NCBI GenBank assembly: GCA_965207565.1
Contig: CBDBMQ010000024.1
Coordinates: 124,001-188,000 of the forward strand
Origin: Bin80 sp965207565
GTDB taxonomy: Bacteria > Bacteroidota > Rhodothermia > Rhodothermales > Bin80
Reading direction: 5' to 3'
Length of the DNA stretch: 64,000 bases
Position 1 is the first letter of the stretch; each line of letters opens with the position of its first letter. Below are positions 63,976 through 64,000 of this stretch, piece after piece. Under the pieces are notes generated by a model that was given only the letters and a program-made list of their open reading frames with translations, was not told where the DNA came from and did not search any database. A program made the translations under genes and the position numbers.

Positions 63976-64000
63976 GTATTCTCTCTCGTTTGAATAAAGA

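Noticed and set aside
1..64000. CRISPR arrays, tRNA and rRNA genes
   Set aside because: No regularly spaced direct repeats, cas genes, cloverleaf-like or conserved rRNA sequence were noticed on either strand.

Overview
The window looks like an accessory, defence-rich and mobile-element-rich stretch of a Bacteroidota/Rhodothermota-type chromosome. The lineage clues are a SusC/SusD pair with two downstream lipoprotein genes, an ASPIC/FG-GAP (CRTAC1-like) protein, and an 1871-residue secreted protein with a type IX secretion (T9SS) C-terminal sorting domain. This lineage is inferred from gene families, not from a marker gene. No tRNA, rRNA or CRISPR array was seen.

Layout. 1-1246: 3' part of an unrecognised gene. 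1446-3392: frameshifted IS with terminal inverted repeats (TIRs). 3640-6864: a unit with IS21-like TIRs carrying a helicase plus a DUF2290 protein and no transposase, set between 130-bp direct repeats of the 3' end of the ASPIC gene. 6892-15970: a four-gene minus-strand operon (susC, susD, lipoprotein, FG-GAP/ASPIC). 16702-17449: small membrane ORFs. 17559-24454: nested mobile elements: IS ends, an ORF-less group II intron, and an IS256-type element encoding a catalytically dead transposase paralogue beside its transposase. That transposase gene is split by an IS1380, which is split by an IS110 with a candidate bridge RNA. 24451-26661: AAA ATPase pseudogene. 27141-32756: giant T9SS protein with a strong terminator. 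33462-38123: an unknown 614-aa protein and a SIR2-like protein separated by an ISL3 element. 38284-40163: group II intron with an amber stop in its reverse transcriptase. 40294-42477: PARIS-like ATPase + DUF4435 pair (copy 1), cut off from its upstream region by an IS at 42546-44642. 45301-49008: restriction-modification-like cassette (ParB-like, putative nuclease, C5 methyltransferase with two poly-C frameshifts) bounded by perfect 22-bp inverted repeats. 49010-51568: group II intron with a second, ORF-less intron nested in its reverse transcriptase gene, inserted in an ISL3-type transposase fragment. 52521-53487: Panacea-type toxin-antitoxin pair. 54011-59482: partial conjugation operon (trbC-D-E-J-L-F). 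59734-61395: unknown membrane protein. 61669-63857: second PARIS-like pair (copy 2).

How it fits together. At least four defence-type modules (helicase/DUF2290, two PARIS-like pairs, the RM-like cassette), two further candidates (the 614-aa protein with SIR2, and the broken AAA protein) and a toxin-antitoxin pair share the region with a conjugation remnant and about ten mobile elements. Many elements are inserted in one another, so insertion order can be read from junctions. Reading frames of several genes can be restored by eye by removing an insertion or correcting one base. The strongest novel points are the dead/live transposase pair, the two TIR-bounded defence units without transposases, the paralogous PARIS loci with a shared upstream motif, and the nested group II introns.
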